Below, piece after piece: positions 52,511 to 60,909 of a stretch of 64,000 bases of DNA. Both the position numbers and the translations under genes were made by a program. The DNA is from an uncultured Candidatus Pelagibacter sp. Lineage in GTDB: Bacteria; Pseudomonadota; Alphaproteobacteria; Pelagibacterales; Pelagibacteraceae. How positions within the stretch are numbered: the first letter of the stretch is position 1; the number at the start of each line of letters is the position of its first letter. Below the pieces are notes generated by a model. The model saw nothing but the letters and a program-made list of their open reading frames with translations. It searched no databases and was not told where the DNA came from. The DNA lies in assembly GCA_905618915.1 (NCBI GenBank), contig CAJQTI010000002.1:1-64000 (forward strand). Reading direction: 5' to 3'.

Positions 52511-54286
52511 ATGCGAAAAAAAAATTTAAGAAGCCGACAATGGTTTGATAATCCTAAAGACCCTGAGATGACAGCTCTATATCTTGAGAGATATCTAAAT
52601 TATGGTTTAACAAGAAAAGAATTACAGTCTGGTAACCCGATTATAGGTATAGCTCAATCTGGTAGTGATTTATCACCATGCAACAGACATTTCCTATCTT
52701 TGAGTAATAGAATTAAAGATGGAATTAGAAGAGCAGGAGGTATTCCAATGGAATTTCCAACTCACCCAATTCAAGAAACTGGAAAAAGACCAACAGCAAT
52801 GCTTGATAGAAATTTATCTTACTTATCTTTAGTTGAGGTTCTTTATGGCTATCCAATTGATGGAGTAATTTTAACAACTGGTTGTGATAAAACAACTCCT
52901 GCTGCATTAATGGCAGCTGCTACTGTAAATATTCCGGCAATTGTTTTATCTGGAGGTCCAATGTTGGATGGAGTTTACAAAGGTAAGTTAGCTGGATCAG
53001 GAATGGTTGTTTGGGAAGCAAGAAAACTATTAGCTAAAGGTGAAATTAATTATGATGAATTTATGGATATGGTCGCATCATCCGCACCAAGTATAGGTCA
53101 CTGTAATACTATGGGAACAGCATCATCAATGAATTCAGTTGCTGAAGCTTTAGGAATGTCTTTAACAGGATGCGCTGTAATCCCAGCACCATATAAGGAA
53201 AGAGAACAAATTTCTTATGAAACGGGAAAAAGAATAGTATCTATGGTCCATGAGGATCTTACACCATCTAAGATTATGACACGTAAAGCATTTGAAAATG
53301 CAGTCATTGTTGCCAGTGCTATTGGTGGCTCTAGTAACTGTACAACTCACTTAAGTGCAATTGCAAAACACATGGGAATTAAATTTGACTTATCTAATTG
53401 GCAAAAATTAGGACATGAAATTCCGTTATTAGTAAATTGCCAACCAGCCGGTGAATATTTAATGGAAAGTTTTTATAGAGCAGGGGGAGTTCCCGCTGTT
53501 ATGCAAGAGTTAATAAAGCATAAAAAGATCCACACTAATATAATGACTGTCTCAGGTAAGACTGTTGGTATTAATTTAAAAAGAAAAATCGAAACTGATA
53601 ATAAGGTTATAAAAACTTTTAAAGATTGTTTAACTGAAAAAGCTGGATTTTTAGTAATGAAAAGTAATTTTTTTGATAGCGCAATAATGAAAACTTCAGT
53701 AATCAGTAAGGACTTTAGAGAAAGATATCTTTCAAATCCCAAACAACTGAATGCTTTTGTTGGTAAAGCAGTAGTTTTTGAAGGTCCCGAAGATTATCAT
53801 AAAAATATTAATAATAAAAAGTTAGATATAAATGAAAATTCTATTTTGATAATAAGGGGGTGTGGACCAGTTGGTTACCCTGGTGCAGCAGAAGTGGTTA
53901 ATATGCAACCTCCAGCGCATTTATTAAAAAAAGGAATAAATGCTCTTCCAACATTAGGTGATGGAAGACAAAGTGGAACCTCTGAAAGTCCCTCAATACT
54001 TCATGTCTCTCCTGAGTCAGCAGTTGGTGGTGATTTATTAATTGTTAAAACAGGTGATGAGATGAAGATAGATTTGAACAAAAGAAGAGTAGATCTGCTG
54101 ATTTCACAATCAGAATTTAAGAAACGTAGAAAGAAAAAGAAAATACCTAAGTTTGAAAATCAAACACCTTGGCAAGAAATATTTAGAGATACAGTTGGAC
54201 AATTAGATGATGGAGCTTGTATTAAATCTAAAGGTGTGTATTTAGATATTACCAACAAAAAAGGACTACCAAGAAACTCACATTAA
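52511..54286 (+). CDS. IlvD/Edd family sugar-acid dehydratase (arabinonate/xylonate type)
   Basis: A 591-residue Fe-S dehydratase. Motifs include the cluster-ligand regions DLSPCNRH near residue 57 and TTGCDKTTPAALMAAA near 125, GHCNTMGTASSMN near 196, and CGPVGYPGAAEV and GTSESPSILHVSPESA near the C-terminus. It opens LRSRQWFDNPKDPEMTALY, as in L-arabinonate and D-xylonate dehydratases, not IlvD proper. It dehydrates a pentonate or hexonate to a 2-keto-3-deoxy acid. It is followed by a 2-hydroxyacid dehydrogenase after 1 base. Confidence 0.9.
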   Translation: MRKKNLRSRQWFDNPKDPEMTALYLERYLNYGLTRKELQSGNPIIGIAQSGSDLSPCNRHFLSLSNRIKDGIRRAGGIPMEFPTHPIQETGKRPTAMLDRNLSYLSLVEVLYGYPIDGVILTTGCDKTTPAALMAAATVNIPAIVLSGGPMLDGVYKGKLAGSGMVVWEARKLLAKGEINYDEFMDMVASSAPSIGHCNTMGTASSMNSVAEALGMSLTGCAVIPAPYKEREQISYETGKRIVSMVHEDLTPSKIMTRKAFENAVIVASAIGGSSNCTTHLSAIAKHMGIKFDLSNWQKLGHEIPLLVNCQPAGEYLMESFYRAGGVPAVMQELIKHKKIHTNIMTVSGKTVGINLKRKIETDNKVIKTFKDCLTEKAGFLVMKSNFFDSAIMKTSVISKDFRERYLSNPKQLNAFVGKAVVFEGPEDYHKNINNKKLDINENSILIIRGCGPVGYPGAAEVVNMQPPAHLLKKGINALPTLGDGRQSGTSESPSILHVSPESAVGGDLLIVKTGDEMKIDLNKRRVDLLISQSEFKKRRKKKKIPKFENQTPWQEIFRDTVGQLDDGACIKSKGVYLDITNKKGLPRNSH

Positions 54287-54287
54287 T

Positions 54288-55256
54288 ATGAAACCAAAAA
54301 TTTTAGTAACAAGAAAATTATCAGATGGTGCAGAAGTAAAATTAAAACAAGATTTTGATGTAACGTTGAATCTTAAAGATGAGCCCATTCCAACTGACGA
54401 ACTTATAAAGATGGCAAATGAGTATGATGGTTTTATTTCAACTGGATTTGATAAAATAGGTGAGGAATTTTTTAAAGATTTAAATGGAAAACTAAAAATA
54501 ATTGCTCAAGTCGGTGTAGGGTATGATAATATTTCAATAAAATCTGCTGAAAGTAAAAAAATTAAGATAACGAATACACCAAATGTATTAAATGAAGCTG
54601 TTGCCGAGACAACTATTCTTTTAATCTTAGCTGCTTCAAGAAGGATTGGAGAGGCTTATAATTTAGTTAGATCTGGAAAATGGAAAGATCAAAAACCTGA
54701 TTTAACAAAATTTATGGTAGGAAATTCAGTTACAGGAAAAACACTTGGTATAATTGGTATGGGTAGAATTGGTAGAATTGTTGCAAAATGTGCAAAAGCA
54801 TTTGGAATGAAAATTATTTATTATAACAGAAGTAGACTTTCTGAAGATTTAGAAGATGGAGCAAAATATTTTTCTGATATTAATTCAATGATGCCTGAGT
54901 GTGATTTTGTAAGCATACATACTCCGGCTACAGCTGAAACAAAACATATATTAAATGCGACCACTATTAATTTATTACCAAAGCATGCTGTTGTTATAAA
55001 CACATCAAGAGGATCAACTATTGATGATGAAGCATTAATAGACGCTCTTCAAAATAATAAAATTTATGCTGCGGGACTAGATGTTTTTAATAATGAACCT
55101 AATCTTGATGAAAGATATATGAAACTAGACAATTGTTTTGTCTTACCTCATGTGGGAAGCGCAACACACGAAACTCGCTTAGCAATGAGCATGATGGCAG
55201 TAGAAAATATCATATGCTACTTTAATAATAAGCAATTAATTTCAGAAGTTATATAA
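54288..55256 (+). CDS. 2-hydroxyacid dehydrogenase (glyoxylate/hydroxypyruvate reductase-like)
   Basis: The 322-residue protein resembles GyaR-type reductases: PKILVTRKLSDGAEVKL start, VGVGYDNIS near residue 74, NAD loop IIGMGRIGRIVAKCA near 155, Arg in NTSRGSTID, Glu in FNNEPNL and His in LPHVGSATHETR. It would reduce glyoxylate or hydroxypyruvate, or oxidise glycerate or glycolate. Coupled to the IlvD/Edd gene, it may handle glycolaldehyde- or tartronate-derived acids from sugar-acid cleavage. Confidence 0.9.
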   Translation: MKPKILVTRKLSDGAEVKLKQDFDVTLNLKDEPIPTDELIKMANEYDGFISTGFDKIGEEFFKDLNGKLKIIAQVGVGYDNISIKSAESKKIKITNTPNVLNEAVAETTILLILAASRRIGEAYNLVRSGKWKDQKPDLTKFMVGNSVTGKTLGIIGMGRIGRIVAKCAKAFGMKIIYYNRSRLSEDLEDGAKYFSDINSMMPECDFVSIHTPATAETKHILNATTINLLPKHAVVINTSRGSTIDDEALIDALQNNKIYAAGLDVFNNEPNLDERYMKLDNCFVLPHVGSATHETRLAMSMMAVENIICYFNNKQLISEVI

Positions 55257-55259
55257 GGT

Positions 55260-55281
55260 AAAACAACTTAGAGTTGTTTTC
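55260..55281 (+). terminator. Hairpin downstream of the 54288 dehydrogenase gene
   Basis: A 9-base-pair inverted repeat (AAAACAACT, loop TAG, AGTTGTTTT) lies 3 bases after the stop codon at 55256, ending in a T-run. AT-rich but perfect; a plausible terminator. Confidence 0.6.
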
Positions 55282-55459
55282 ATTATCAATATTTAATTTG
55301 ATTCGTTTATTTTATTTTGCTCTTAATAACAAAGCTTAAAAATTATATATAATACTTATACTTACTTACACATCATTAATTTACATAACTTTTTACTTTG
55401 TTTTTATTTCGCTTTGTGTTTTAGTACCAACTTAAATAAACAAACCGAGAGGGAAAATA

Positions 55460-56476
55460 ATGTTTAAATTAATAACAAAAACTATAGCTACAGTAGCTAT
55501 TGTTTCAGTTGCTTTATTAGGCTCTGCTAACGCAAAGACTTTAAAGATTGAAACGCACTTTACTGCTAATTCACCAAATGGTGAAGTTGCAGCACAATTC
55601 GCTAAAAACGTAGAAATGTTTTCTGGTGGAAGCTTAAAAGTAGAAATGTTTTACTCATCTTCAGTTTCAGGAAAATCTGCTGAGGTATTTAACTCTGCAC
55701 AAACTGGAATCATTGACTGTGATATGACTGGTGCTGGTTACCAAACTGGTAAGAATGCAGCATTTCAATTTGCAGGTGATGTAATGGGTGGATACGATAC
55801 TCCTTATCAACAATACGATTTCTTAAAGTTCCCAGGAGCTCAAGATGCTGTTGATAATCTTTACAACAAATACGGAATGACACTTATTGGTTGGTGGATA
55901 CCTGGACATGAGTCACTTATTTCAAGTGTTCCAATTCCAGATGTAGCATCTATCAAAGACTTTAAATTTAGATCACCTCCAGGAATGGAAAGTATGATCT
56001 TTGCTGAGTTAGGCGCTAAACCAATCGTAATGGATTTCGGTGAAGTTCCTACTGCGTTACAAACTGGTCTAATTGATGGTGCTGACTATTCTAGTCTAGC
56101 AACTAACACTGCAGGTGGACACTATGAGCAAAATAAATATGCTACATATCCTGGTTTCCACTCTATGCCAGCTGACCACTTAGCTTGTAACTCTAAAGTT
56201 TGGAAGAAGCTTAAGAAGCATGAAAAAGGTGCTATGAAAGCTGGAATAGAAATTGCTGGTAGAACTATCACTAGTTTAGTTGAGAGAAAAAACACAGAAG
56301 CTGTTAAACAATTAATGGCTGAAGGTGTTACTCTTCATGACTGGGCTCCATCAGAAAGAGCTAAGTTCAGAGCATCTGCATTAAAAGCTTGGGAAACTTG
56401 GAAGACAAAATCTCCTGAGGCTGCTCAACTTATAGAAATGCACAAAGCTTACATGAAAGCAAACGGTATCCTATAA
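55460..56476 (+). CDS. dctP: TRAP transporter substrate-binding protein DctP
   Basis: A 338-residue periplasmic binding protein with signal peptide (core ATVAIVSVALLGSANA). The conserved arginine for ligand carboxylate binding lies in DFKFRSPPGMES near residue 170, and VPTALQTGLIDGAD near 205 is the family motif. The ligand is thus an organic or sugar acid. It has Shine-Dalgarno GAGAGGGAA, favours C-ending codons, and is followed by a GAAA-loop terminator, suggesting high expression. The 203-base upstream gap is the longest in the window and should contain its promoter. Confidence 0.92.
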   Translation: MFKLITKTIATVAIVSVALLGSANAKTLKIETHFTANSPNGEVAAQFAKNVEMFSGGSLKVEMFYSSSVSGKSAEVFNSAQTGIIDCDMTGAGYQTGKNAAFQFAGDVMGGYDTPYQQYDFLKFPGAQDAVDNLYNKYGMTLIGWWIPGHESLISSVPIPDVASIKDFKFRSPPGMESMIFAELGAKPIVMDFGEVPTALQTGLIDGADYSSLATNTAGGHYEQNKYATYPGFHSMPADHLACNSKVWKKLKKHEKGAMKAGIEIAGRTITSLVERKNTEAVKQLMAEGVTLHDWAPSERAKFRASALKAWETWKTKSPEAAQLIEMHKAYMKANGIL

Positions 56477-56497
56477 TTATAGAATACAAGAAATCTT

Positions 56498-56527
56498 GAA
56501 GGGCCTGAAAAGGCCCTTCTTTTTTTT
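56498..56527 (+). terminator. Intrinsic terminator between dctP and dctQ
   Basis: A 9-base-pair GC-rich stem (arm GAAGGGCCT) closed by a GAAA tetraloop is followed by eight T residues. dctQ starts 15 bases later, so dctQM rely on readthrough. Confidence 0.92.
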
Positions 56528-56541
56528 AAAATTTTAAATTT

Positions 56542-57111
56542 ATGCTTGATAAATCTTTACAAGAGCAAACAGAAAAAGTTGCAAGCAAAGATAATTTTCC
56601 AATAACATGGGTAGATAAAATTACTTTAACCATAAGTCATACGATTAAATACTTAATTCCAGTTATTGTGGCTGTGATGATGTATGAAATTTTTATGAGA
56701 TATATAATGGAAAAACCTACGATGTGGGTTAATGAACTATCTTTATGGCTTGCTGGTATTATTTATTTAGTTGGTGGAATATATGCAACAAGACTGAGAA
56801 GCCACATTAGAATTGTAATGTTATATGACTATGTAGAAAGACCAACACAAAGAGTTTTTGATGTAATAAGCACATTGGTAATCGTCACATTTGCAGCAGC
56901 TGTAGTTTATGGAGGTTGGGAAGACGCACATAGATCGTTTACTACATGGGAGAGATTTGCAACTTATTGGGATCCACCAATTCCTGCTATTATGAAGCCA
57001 CTAACACTGTTATGTGTATTTCTTATTGCAGTTCAGTCAGTAAATAATTTAATTATTGATTGGAAAAATCCAAAAGAAAAACAATACGACCCAGCTAAAG
57101 ATTTAGAATAA
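56542..57111 (+). CDS. dctQ: TRAP transporter small membrane subunit DctQ
   Basis: The 189-residue protein has four hydrophobic segments and the DctQ marks YEIFMRYIMEKPTMWVNELSLWLAG near residue 48 and a charged loop with RLRSHIRI. It supports assembly of the TRAP permease with DctM, whose gene begins directly after the stop (TAAATG). The position downstream of dctP and its terminator is the usual P-Q-M order. Confidence 0.92.
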   Translation: MLDKSLQEQTEKVASKDNFPITWVDKITLTISHTIKYLIPVIVAVMMYEIFMRYIMEKPTMWVNELSLWLAGIIYLVGGIYATRLRSHIRIVMLYDYVERPTQRVFDVISTLVIVTFAAAVVYGGWEDAHRSFTTWERFATYWDPPIPAIMKPLTLLCVFLIAVQSVNNLIIDWKNPKEKQYDPAKDLE

Positions 57112-58425
57112 ATGGATATAGGAACACTCTCACTAATAGTTATATTTGGATTAATAGCCCTTATCTCAATAGGAGTTCCTCTTGGTTTTGCGTCTGGCTT
57201 TATGGGTGCAGTTATAGTGATTGTACATATTGGTGAACATGCCCTTGGTATATTGCTCACTAGATATTATTCCCTTGTTGTTACCTATTCTTTTTTATCT
57301 GTTCCTTTGTTTATATTTATGGCCTCCTTGCTTGAACGTTCGAACATAGCGAGAGATTTGTATGATGCATTAAATGCATGGTTAAGAAAAACTAGAGGTG
57401 GAGTAGGAGTTGTAACAGCAATAATGGCAACACTCATGGCTGCGATGAGTGGAATTATTGGAGGAGAAATAGTTTTATTAGGATTGATTGCATTACCCCA
57501 GATGTTGAGATTAAAATATGATCAAGACATGTCTATTGGAATTATTTGTGCATCAGGTTCTTTAGGTACAATGATACCACCATCAATTGTTTTAATTATT
57601 TACGGTTTAACAACTCAAACTTCTATAACGATGTTATTTCAAGAAGCGATAGTGCCTGGTTTAATGATTTCAGGTTTAATTATTTCATATATTCTTGTTA
57701 GGACAAGATTGCAGCCTCATCTAGCACCGTTAAGTGATGAACCGGCTTTAACTTTTAAAGAAAAGATGTCATACCTACCAGGACTTTTACCACCGATTGC
57801 AATAGTTGTAATAGTTTTAGGTTCGATTTATTCTGGTATCACAGGAATTACTGAAGCAGCTGGCATGGGTGTTGTTGCAACTTTAATAATAATTACTGGA
57901 AGAAGAGAGCTAACTTGGTTTTTATTTAGAGACGCATTAGTAAGAACTTTTAAAGCTACAGGAACAATTTTAACAATTACTTTTGGGGCAACTGTACTAG
58001 CAGGGGCATATTCACTTGCAGGTGGCCCTACTTATGTAGCAGAAATGATTTTAGCTTATGATTTAAGACCCATGTATCTAATTTTTATGATGCAAATAAT
58101 GTTTTTAATTTTAGGTGCGTTTATGGATTGGGTTGGAATTGTCTTATTGGCAATGCCAGTTTTTTTACCGATAGTACTTACACTTGGTTTTGACCCCATA
58201 TGGTTTGGAATTTTATTTTGTGTAAATATGCAAGTTTCTTTCTTAAGTCCACCATTTGGTCCAGCAGCGTTTTATCTAAAATCTGTTACACCACCACATA
58301 TATCTTTAACAGATATTTTCAGAGGATTTGGTCCTTTTATTGTAATCCAATTAATTGTTTTAGCTTGTGTGATGTTCTTTCCAGAATTTACCACACAAAA
58401 TTTCCACGAGTTCAAACCAAAATAG
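57112..58425 (+). CDS. dctM: TRAP transporter large membrane subunit DctM
   Basis: A 437-residue polytopic membrane protein with about 12 segments. DctM motifs include VPLGFASGFMGAV near residue 23, SVPLFIFMASLLERSNIARDLYD near 63, the GSLGTMIPPSIVLIIYGL loop near 148 and NMQVSFLSPPFGPAAFYLKSV near 372. It is the sodium-coupled permease for the DctP ligand. Its stop is followed directly by the GarR-like gene, tying uptake to metabolism. Confidence 0.95.
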   Translation: MDIGTLSLIVIFGLIALISIGVPLGFASGFMGAVIVIVHIGEHALGILLTRYYSLVVTYSFLSVPLFIFMASLLERSNIARDLYDALNAWLRKTRGGVGVVTAIMATLMAAMSGIIGGEIVLLGLIALPQMLRLKYDQDMSIGIICASGSLGTMIPPSIVLIIYGLTTQTSITMLFQEAIVPGLMISGLIISYILVRTRLQPHLAPLSDEPALTFKEKMSYLPGLLPPIAIVVIVLGSIYSGITGITEAAGMGVVATLIIITGRRELTWFLFRDALVRTFKATGTILTITFGATVLAGAYSLAGGPTYVAEMILAYDLRPMYLIFMMQIMFLILGAFMDWVGIVLLAMPVFLPIVLTLGFDPIWFGILFCVNMQVSFLSPPFGPAAFYLKSVTPPHISLTDIFRGFGPFIVIQLIVLACVMFFPEFTTQNFHEFKPK

Positions 58426-59295
58426 ATGAAAAAGATTGGGTTTATAGGGATAGGCCTAATGGGTCTACCAATGGCAAAAAACTTATTAAAAGCAGGTTAT
58501 GAACTTAAAGCTTTTAATAGAACTGAAAGTAAGGCCGAACCGTTAAGAGAGTTTGGTGGAAAAATTTCTAAATCTATTAAGGAAGTGGTGAGCGATAATG
58601 ACGTTGTTATTACAATGCTAACAGATGATAACTCTGTTGATGCTGTGATGAATAGTCAGGAATTTTTAGATAACCTAAAGGTTGATGCTACAGTAATAGA
58701 TATGAGCTCAGTAAAACCAACTACAGCAATAAAACATGGTAACAATTTACATTCAAAGAATATTAACTATCTAGATGCTCCAGTTTCAGGAGGAACTATT
58801 GGTGCAGAAGAAGCAACTTTAGCAATTATGGTAGGTGGAGAACAAAAAGTTTTTGATAATGTTATAGATGTTTTAAAAGCAATGGGTAACCCAACTCTTG
58901 TTGGACCACTATCAAGTGGACAAGTTTCTAAACTAGCAAATCAAATCATTGTTGGTTTAACAATAGGTGCCGTTGCAGAAGCAGTAACACTTTGTGAAAA
59001 AGCAGGAGCCAATCCAAATAAAATGATCAAAGCTTTGTCAGGTGGTTGGGCAGATAGTAAAATTCTTCAAACGCATGGAAAAAGAATGATAGAAAAAGAT
59101 TTTACTCCAAAAGGAAGAACTTCAGTACATTTGAAGGACATGAATAATATTTTAGAATGTGCAGAAAGTTATAAAACACATTTACCTATTTCAAATTTAG
59201 TCAAAGAAATGTATAAAAGGCTTGTTGAAAATGGACACGGTGAAAAAGATCATAGTTCACTTTACAAGGAAATTGAAAGGATAAATAAAAAATGA
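58426..59295 (+). CDS. 3-hydroxyisobutyrate dehydrogenase / tartronate-semialdehyde reductase family protein
   Basis: A 289-residue beta-hydroxyacid dehydrogenase. NAD(P) loop IGFIGIGLMGLPMAKNLL at the start, substrate-binding DAPVSGGTIGAEEATLAIMVGG near residue 120 and the catalytic Lys in SKLANQIIVGLTIGAVAEA near 170. The family includes GarR (tartronate semialdehyde reductase) and MmsB. Being coupled to the TRAP genes and overlapping the following SDR by ATGA, it probably handles a sugar-acid-derived semialdehyde or hydroxyacid. Confidence 0.87.
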   Translation: MKKIGFIGIGLMGLPMAKNLLKAGYELKAFNRTESKAEPLREFGGKISKSIKEVVSDNDVVITMLTDDNSVDAVMNSQEFLDNLKVDATVIDMSSVKPTTAIKHGNNLHSKNINYLDAPVSGGTIGAEEATLAIMVGGEQKVFDNVIDVLKAMGNPTLVGPLSSGQVSKLANQIIVGLTIGAVAEAVTLCEKAGANPNKMIKALSGGWADSKILQTHGKRMIEKDFTPKGRTSVHLKDMNNILECAESYKTHLPISNLVKEMYKRLVENGHGEKDHSSLYKEIERINKK

Positions 59296-60035
59296 ATAGA
59301 AGATTAGAAGGTAAAAAAATTATAGTAACAGCTGCAGGGCAAGGAATTGGAAAAGCAACTGCAATAGCATTTCATAATGAAGGGGCTCACGTTATTGCAA
59401 CAGATTTAAATGATAAAACTTTAGCAGAATTAAATAAAGAGTTTCCCAATATTAAAGTTCGAACACTTGACTCAACTGATAATAATGCAATTTTAGAATT
59501 TGTTAAAACTTTGGATAAAGTTGATGTTTTATTTAATGCTGTTGGTTTTGTTCATCATGGAACTATTTTAGAATGTGAAGAAAAAGATTGGGATTTCTCA
59601 TTTAATGTAAACATTAAAGCAATGTATTTTATGTGCAAAGCAATTTTACCACTAATGATTAAACAAAATAGTGGAAGCATAGTTAACATTTCATCATGCG
59701 CCTCTAGTTTAAAAGGATTTCCAAACAGATTTGCTTATGGAACTTCAAAAGGAGCAGTAATTGCTTTAACTAAATCAATAGCTGCAGATTTTGTAAAACA
59801 AAACATTAGATGTAATTCTATTGCACCAGGAACGGTATTTTCACCTTCATGGCAAGATAGAGTCAATCAAAGTCCAGACCCTGTCCAAGCTAAAAAAGAT
59901 TTCATAGCAAGACAGCCAATGGGAAGATTAGGTACAGCAGAAGAAATAGCATCAATGGCTATTTATTTAGCGAGTGATGAATCAACCTTTACAACAGGAA
60001 CTACTATTTCTGTCGATGGTGGAATTTCAATTTAA
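59292..60035 (+). CDS. SDR oxidoreductase, DHRS6/2-keto-3-deoxy-L-fuconate dehydrogenase-like
   Basis: The 247-residue protein has a modified cofactor loop IVTAAGQGIGKATA (TAAxQGIG, as in DHRS6/BDH2-type SDRs), Ser and YxxxK in ISSCASSLKGFPNRFAYGTSKGAV and FTTGTTISVDGG at the end. The RQPMGRLGTAEEIA phrase fits this branch. A bacterial member oxidises 2-keto-3-deoxy-L-fuconate at C4 in the L-fucose pathway of Xanthomonas. The next gene encodes an FAH-family hydrolase that would split the resulting diketo acid, so this role fits well. Confidence 0.84.
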   Translation: MNRRLEGKKIIVTAAGQGIGKATAIAFHNEGAHVIATDLNDKTLAELNKEFPNIKVRTLDSTDNNAILEFVKTLDKVDVLFNAVGFVHHGTILECEEKDWDFSFNVNIKAMYFMCKAILPLMIKQNSGSIVNISSCASSLKGFPNRFAYGTSKGAVIALTKSIAADFVKQNIRCNSIAPGTVFSPSWQDRVNQSPDPVQAKKDFIARQPMGRLGTAEEIASMAIYLASDESTFTTGTTISVDGGISI

Positions 60036-60056
60036 TTAATAAAAAAAAGGAAAGTT

Positions 60057-60899
60057 ATGAAATTATTAAGAGTAGGACAAAAAGGAAAAGAAAAACCAGC
60101 TGTATTAGATAAAGAGGGTAAAATTAGAGATATTAGCTCTTATATAACAGACTTAAGTCCAGATTATGTAAATTTTGAAACAGTATCTAAATTACAAAAT
60201 GTAGACTTATCATCACTTCCGGAGTTGTCTTCAAATGAGAGAGTTGGATCTTGTATTGCAAAGCCAGGTAAATTTGTTGCAATAGGTTTGAATTATTCAG
60301 ACCATGCAGCTGAAACAGGCGCCGAAGTTCCATCAGAACCAATAACATTTATGAAAGCTACAAGTTCAATTAATGGACCAAATGATGATATTGAAATTGT
60401 ATCTGGCTCAACCAAGCTAGATTGGGAAGTAGAGCTTGGAATTATTATTGGTAAAGAAGCTAAACATATCTCGGAAGATAAAGCACAAGATCATATACTT
60501 GGATATTGCCTTGTTAACGATGTTAGTGAAAGAGAATGGCAAATTGAGAAAATGGGTCAATGGGTTAAAGGAAAATCTCATGATACTTATGGACCAATTG
60601 GACCTTATTTAGTTACTAAAGATGAAATTACAGACATTAATAATCTTAAAATGAGTCTAGATTTAAATGGAAATAGAATGCAGACTGGAAACACAAGCAC
60701 TATGATATTTAATGTGAATGTTATTGTTTCATATGTAAGTAAATTTATGTCTTTACAAGCAGGAGATATAATTACTACAGGAACTCCTCCAGGAGTAGGA
60801 ATGGGAATGAAACCACAGCTATTTCTTAAAGCAGGAGATAGTATGAAATTATCAATCGAAAATTTAGGAGAACAAAACTCTAAAGTGGTTGCTTTATAG
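60057..60899 (+). CDS. Fumarylacetoacetate hydrolase family protein (2,4-diketo-3-deoxy-aldonate hydrolase-like)
   Basis: A 280-residue FAH-family enzyme: GKFVAIGLNYSDHAAETG near residue 72 with the catalytic His, EPITFMKATSSINGPND near 95, metal-ligand Glu in LDWEVELGIIIGKEAKHI near 122 and ITTGTPPGVGMGM near 240. Family members hydrolyse C-C bonds of diketo acids. In non-phosphorylative L-fucose/L-rhamnose routes this enzyme gives pyruvate and lactate. A possible Shine-Dalgarno (AAAGGAAAG) precedes the ATG. Neighbours (SDR, enolase, lactonase) match that route. Confidence 0.86.
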   Translation: MKLLRVGQKGKEKPAVLDKEGKIRDISSYITDLSPDYVNFETVSKLQNVDLSSLPELSSNERVGSCIAKPGKFVAIGLNYSDHAAETGAEVPSEPITFMKATSSINGPNDDIEIVSGSTKLDWEVELGIIIGKEAKHISEDKAQDHILGYCLVNDVSEREWQIEKMGQWVKGKSHDTYGPIGPYLVTKDEITDINNLKMSLDLNGNRMQTGNTSTMIFNVNVIVSYVSKFMSLQAGDIITTGTPPGVGMGMKPQLFLKAGDSMKLSIENLGEQNSKVVAL

Positions 60900-60909
60900 T
60901 TAGATAATT

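Noticed and set aside
55282-55459. Possible riboswitch or small RNA in the longest gap, before dctP
   Set aside because: Apart from the hairpin at 55260-55281, only AT-rich sequence without conserved riboswitch features was seen; it probably just holds the dctP promoter.
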